Source: [Clostridium] methylpentosum DSM 5476 (GTDB taxonomy: Bacteria; Bacillota; Clostridia; Oscillospirales; Ruminococcaceae). Taken from it: a DNA stretch of 64,000 nucleotides. The notes under the pieces are model-generated. The model saw only the letters and a program-made list of their open reading frames with translations. It did no database searches and was not told the DNA's origin. Shown here one piece after another: positions 62,127-64,000 of this stretch (position 1 is the stretch's first letter; every line of letters starts with the position of its first letter). Location of the stretch: positions 346,449-410,448 of the forward strand of contig EQ973339.1 in NCBI GenBank assembly GCA_000158655.1, read 5' to 3'. The position numbers and the translations under genes are program-made.

Positions 62127-63968
62127 TTAATTCAGTACAAAGAACTGCTCATACCACAGGATAAAGGTGTAGATCGTCCACACCTTTTTCATGTTCTGCG
62201 CCCCCGCCTTGTGGTCGGTGAGCAGTTTCATGATTTCGGTCTGGTTGAAGAACTTCGCCGCGATTTCCCCTTCGAACGCCTCCTTGATGCGGTTGTAAAA
62301 CCGATCCTCCCGCATCCAGTCGTTGAGCGGCACCGGAAACCCGAGCTTTTTCTTATTCGCTGTCCGCTCGGGGATCTGCTTGATCGCCGCCGAGCGCAGC
62401 GCGACCTTGGTCACCTCATTGTCCACCCGGTAGCGGGCCGGAATCTGAAGCGCGAGCTCGAGCATCTTTTTGTCCAGGAACGGCACCCGCAGCTCGAGCG
62501 AGTTTGCCATGCTCATCCGGTCCGCCTTTTGCAGGATGTCATACACCATCCAGATGTGCATGTCCACATACTGCAGCTGAGTCGGCTCGTCGTACTGCGC
62601 GACTTTGTCAAAATAGGGTTTCACATACTCCGCCGGGTTTTTCGCCCGGATCGGTTTCTTGAGGTATTTTCCCCGTTCCTGCCAGGTGAACACATAGTTT
62701 GCCCGCATATAGCGCTGGTAGGGCTCCATCCCGCCCCGCACCAAAAAGTGCTTGCCCTTGAATTCGGGGCATTTGGACGCGAGCTTGCCCGCGGCCTTCC
62801 GGATTCCCTTGGGCAGGCGGCTGTATTTCTCAAAATGCCCGCCCGCGAGGTAGAGCGGATACCCGCCGAACAGCTCGTCTGCACCCTCGCCCGACAGCAC
62901 CACTTTGACATGCTTGGCCGCGTTGTTCGCGAGGAAATAGAGCGGCACCTCCGAGGGGTTGGGGAGCGGGTCGTCCATGTAGTACTGGATTTTTCCCGCC
63001 ATGTCAAAGTATTCCTCTGCCGAGACCTTGTTCGAGATGTTGGGCACCCCGACCGTCTTGGAAAAATCCTGCGCATAGCTCAGTTCGCTGTATTTTTCTT
63101 CCTCATAACCCACCGAGAAGGTCTTGACCTGTTTGGTCACCTTGGACACCTCTTTGACCACATAGCTCGAGTCCACCCCGCTCGAGAGGAAGCACCCCAC
63201 CTCAACGTCACTGATCTCGTGCGCCCGCACAGATCCGGTGAATTCCTCAGTGATGCGCTGCTCCCACTCCGCAAGCGTCTTGCTCTCGTCAATGTTGTAG
63301 GTGATGTCGTAATACTTTTTGATGGTCAGCGTTCCGTTTTGGTACTCAAAATAGTGCCCGCCGAGCAGCTTAAAGACGTTTTTAAACATCGTCTCCTCAT
63401 TCGGGATGTATTCGTAACAGAGGTATTCAGGCAGCCGCGCCTCGTTGACCTCTTTTTTGAATCCCGGGTGATCGAGAAAGCTCTTGATCTCCGACCCAAA
63501 CAGAAACTCTTTACCGTCTTTGTAATAGTAAAACGGCTTGATGCCAAAGATGTCCCGCGCGCCGAATAGCTTTTTCTCTCTCTTGTCCCAAATGACAAAC
63601 GCGTACATTCCACGCAGCTTTTGCAGCAGCTCCGCGCCGTACTCCTCATACCCGTGCAGCAGCACTTCCGAGTCTGTTTTCGTTGTGAACACATGGCCTT
63701 TGGCAAGCAGATCCTCCCGGATCTCCTGAAAGTTGTAAATCTCCCCGTTAAAGGTGAGCACCATGCTCTTGTCCTCATTGAGAATCGGCTGGCGGCCGCC
63801 CTCCAGGTCAATGATGCTCAGTCGCCGGAACCCGAGCGCAATGTCCTCATCCACATAATAGCTTGCGTCATCCGGCCCGCGGTGAATAATCCGATCCGCC
63901 ATTTTCTTGATGACCAATTCATTGTTGTCGCAAATTCCACTGTTGATATATCCAGCAAATCCACACAT
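62127..63968 (-). CDS. asnB: Asparagine synthase (glutamine-hydrolysing)
   Basis: 613 residues, the usual length. Cys2 (MCGFAGY) is the glutaminase nucleophile. The N-terminal Ntn domain has RRLSIIDLEGGRQP and NGEIYNF, and the synthetase domain has the ATP P-loop SSGVDSSYV and LSGEGADELFGGYPLY. It makes asparagine from aspartate, ATP and glutamine; homologues also amidate peptidoglycan or peptide substrates. GAGGAGG precedes ATG 63968. The plus-strand 452-codon frame over it is a shadow. Confidence 0.96.
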   Translation of the reverse strand: MCGFAGYINSGICDNNELVIKKMADRIIHRGPDDASYYVDEDIALGFRRLSIIDLEGGRQPILNEDKSMVLTFNGEIYNFQEIREDLLAKGHVFTTKTDSEVLLHGYEEYGAELLQKLRGMYAFVIWDKREKKLFGARDIFGIKPFYYYKDGKEFLFGSEIKSFLDHPGFKKEVNEARLPEYLCYEYIPNEETMFKNVFKLLGGHYFEYQNGTLTIKKYYDITYNIDESKTLAEWEQRITEEFTGSVRAHEISDVEVGCFLSSGVDSSYVVKEVSKVTKQVKTFSVGYEEEKYSELSYAQDFSKTVGVPNISNKVSAEEYFDMAGKIQYYMDDPLPNPSEVPLYFLANNAAKHVKVVLSGEGADELFGGYPLYLAGGHFEKYSRLPKGIRKAAGKLASKCPEFKGKHFLVRGGMEPYQRYMRANYVFTWQERGKYLKKPIRAKNPAEYVKPYFDKVAQYDEPTQLQYVDMHIWMVYDILQKADRMSMANSLELRVPFLDKKMLELALQIPARYRVDNEVTKVALRSAAIKQIPERTANKKKLGFPVPLNDWMREDRFYNRIKEAFEGEIAAKFFNQTEIMKLLTDHKAGAQNMKKVWTIYTFILWYEQFFVLN

Positions 63969-64000
63969 GTGCAGTCCTCCTCGTTTGGGGGGGTGCTGTT

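Noticed and set aside
62211..63569. 452-codon plus-strand open frame
   Set aside because: Antisense of asnB; a product of high GC at third positions.

Overview
The window looks like a chromosomal segment of a gut-type, spore-forming Clostridia bacterium (Oscillospirales/Ruminococcaceae-like; inferred from gene families, not from a marker gene). Support comes from a GerA-family spore germination protein, a T-box in front of alaS, consensus TTGACA-17-TATAAT promoters, a sortase-anchored glycosidase with FIVAR repeats, and a resident conjugative element of a kind common in gut Firmicutes.

Layout. (1) From the left edge to about 38.27 kb lies the right-hand part of an integrative conjugative element (ICE). 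Its tyrosine integrase abuts the 3' end of a tRNA-Ser(CGA) gene (38229-38322, minus), which is the attachment site. The left end, relaxase and coupling protein are outside the window. (2) 0-14.5 kb is a transfer module combining Tad-type pilus parts (CpaF/TadA ATPase, two TadB/TadC-type membrane proteins, two TadE/F-like pseudopilins, a TadZ-like protein) with a VirB4-type ATPase, a C39 peptidase and a PAPS-reductase-like enzyme. Several pairs are joined by GTGA stop/start overlaps. (3) 14.6-16.3 kb holds accessory regulators and an AT-rich SLOG gene. (4) 16.5-33.9 kb is one co-directional run of 14 genes whose recognisable domains (SUKH/SMI1, ankyrin, LRR, NTF2-like, SUFU, DUF4253-like, FGE-like, beta-propeller, DUF5713) are those seen among immunity proteins to polymorphic toxins. 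No toxin is visible. I read it as an ICE-borne polyimmunity (acquired interbacterial defence-like) locus, the most interesting part of the window. (5) 33.9-38.2 kb carries an XRE regulator, a leader-peptide/attenuator-like region, a sigma-like gene, a structured non-coding stretch, an orphan MazF, an excisionase-like HTH and the integrase.

Right of the tRNA the chromosome resumes: degenerate tRNA-Ser-like repeats, a truncated XRE remnant, HIT protein/alaS with T-box, two paralogous membrane proteins, a YabE-like G5/3D cell-wall protein, a 1366-residue wall-anchored GH106-like enzyme, a frameshifted lipoprotein pseudogene, rplM-rpsI, a GerA/SpoVAF-like protein, a multi-spanning membrane protein, signal peptidase I, a BlaI/BlaR1 system (blaR1 is separated by one in-frame UAG from the next ORF) with a perfect 17-bp inverted-repeat operator, uppP, a small hypothetical gene and asnB.

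Functionally, the left third would spread the element, the middle would protect its host from contact-dependent toxins of neighbours, and the integrase/MazF/HTH end would govern integration and maintenance. The right part is mostly housekeeping, envelope biogenesis and envelope-stress sensing (uppP, BlaRI, lepB, YabE-like). All family names come from reading translated sequence by eye; no database search was possible.
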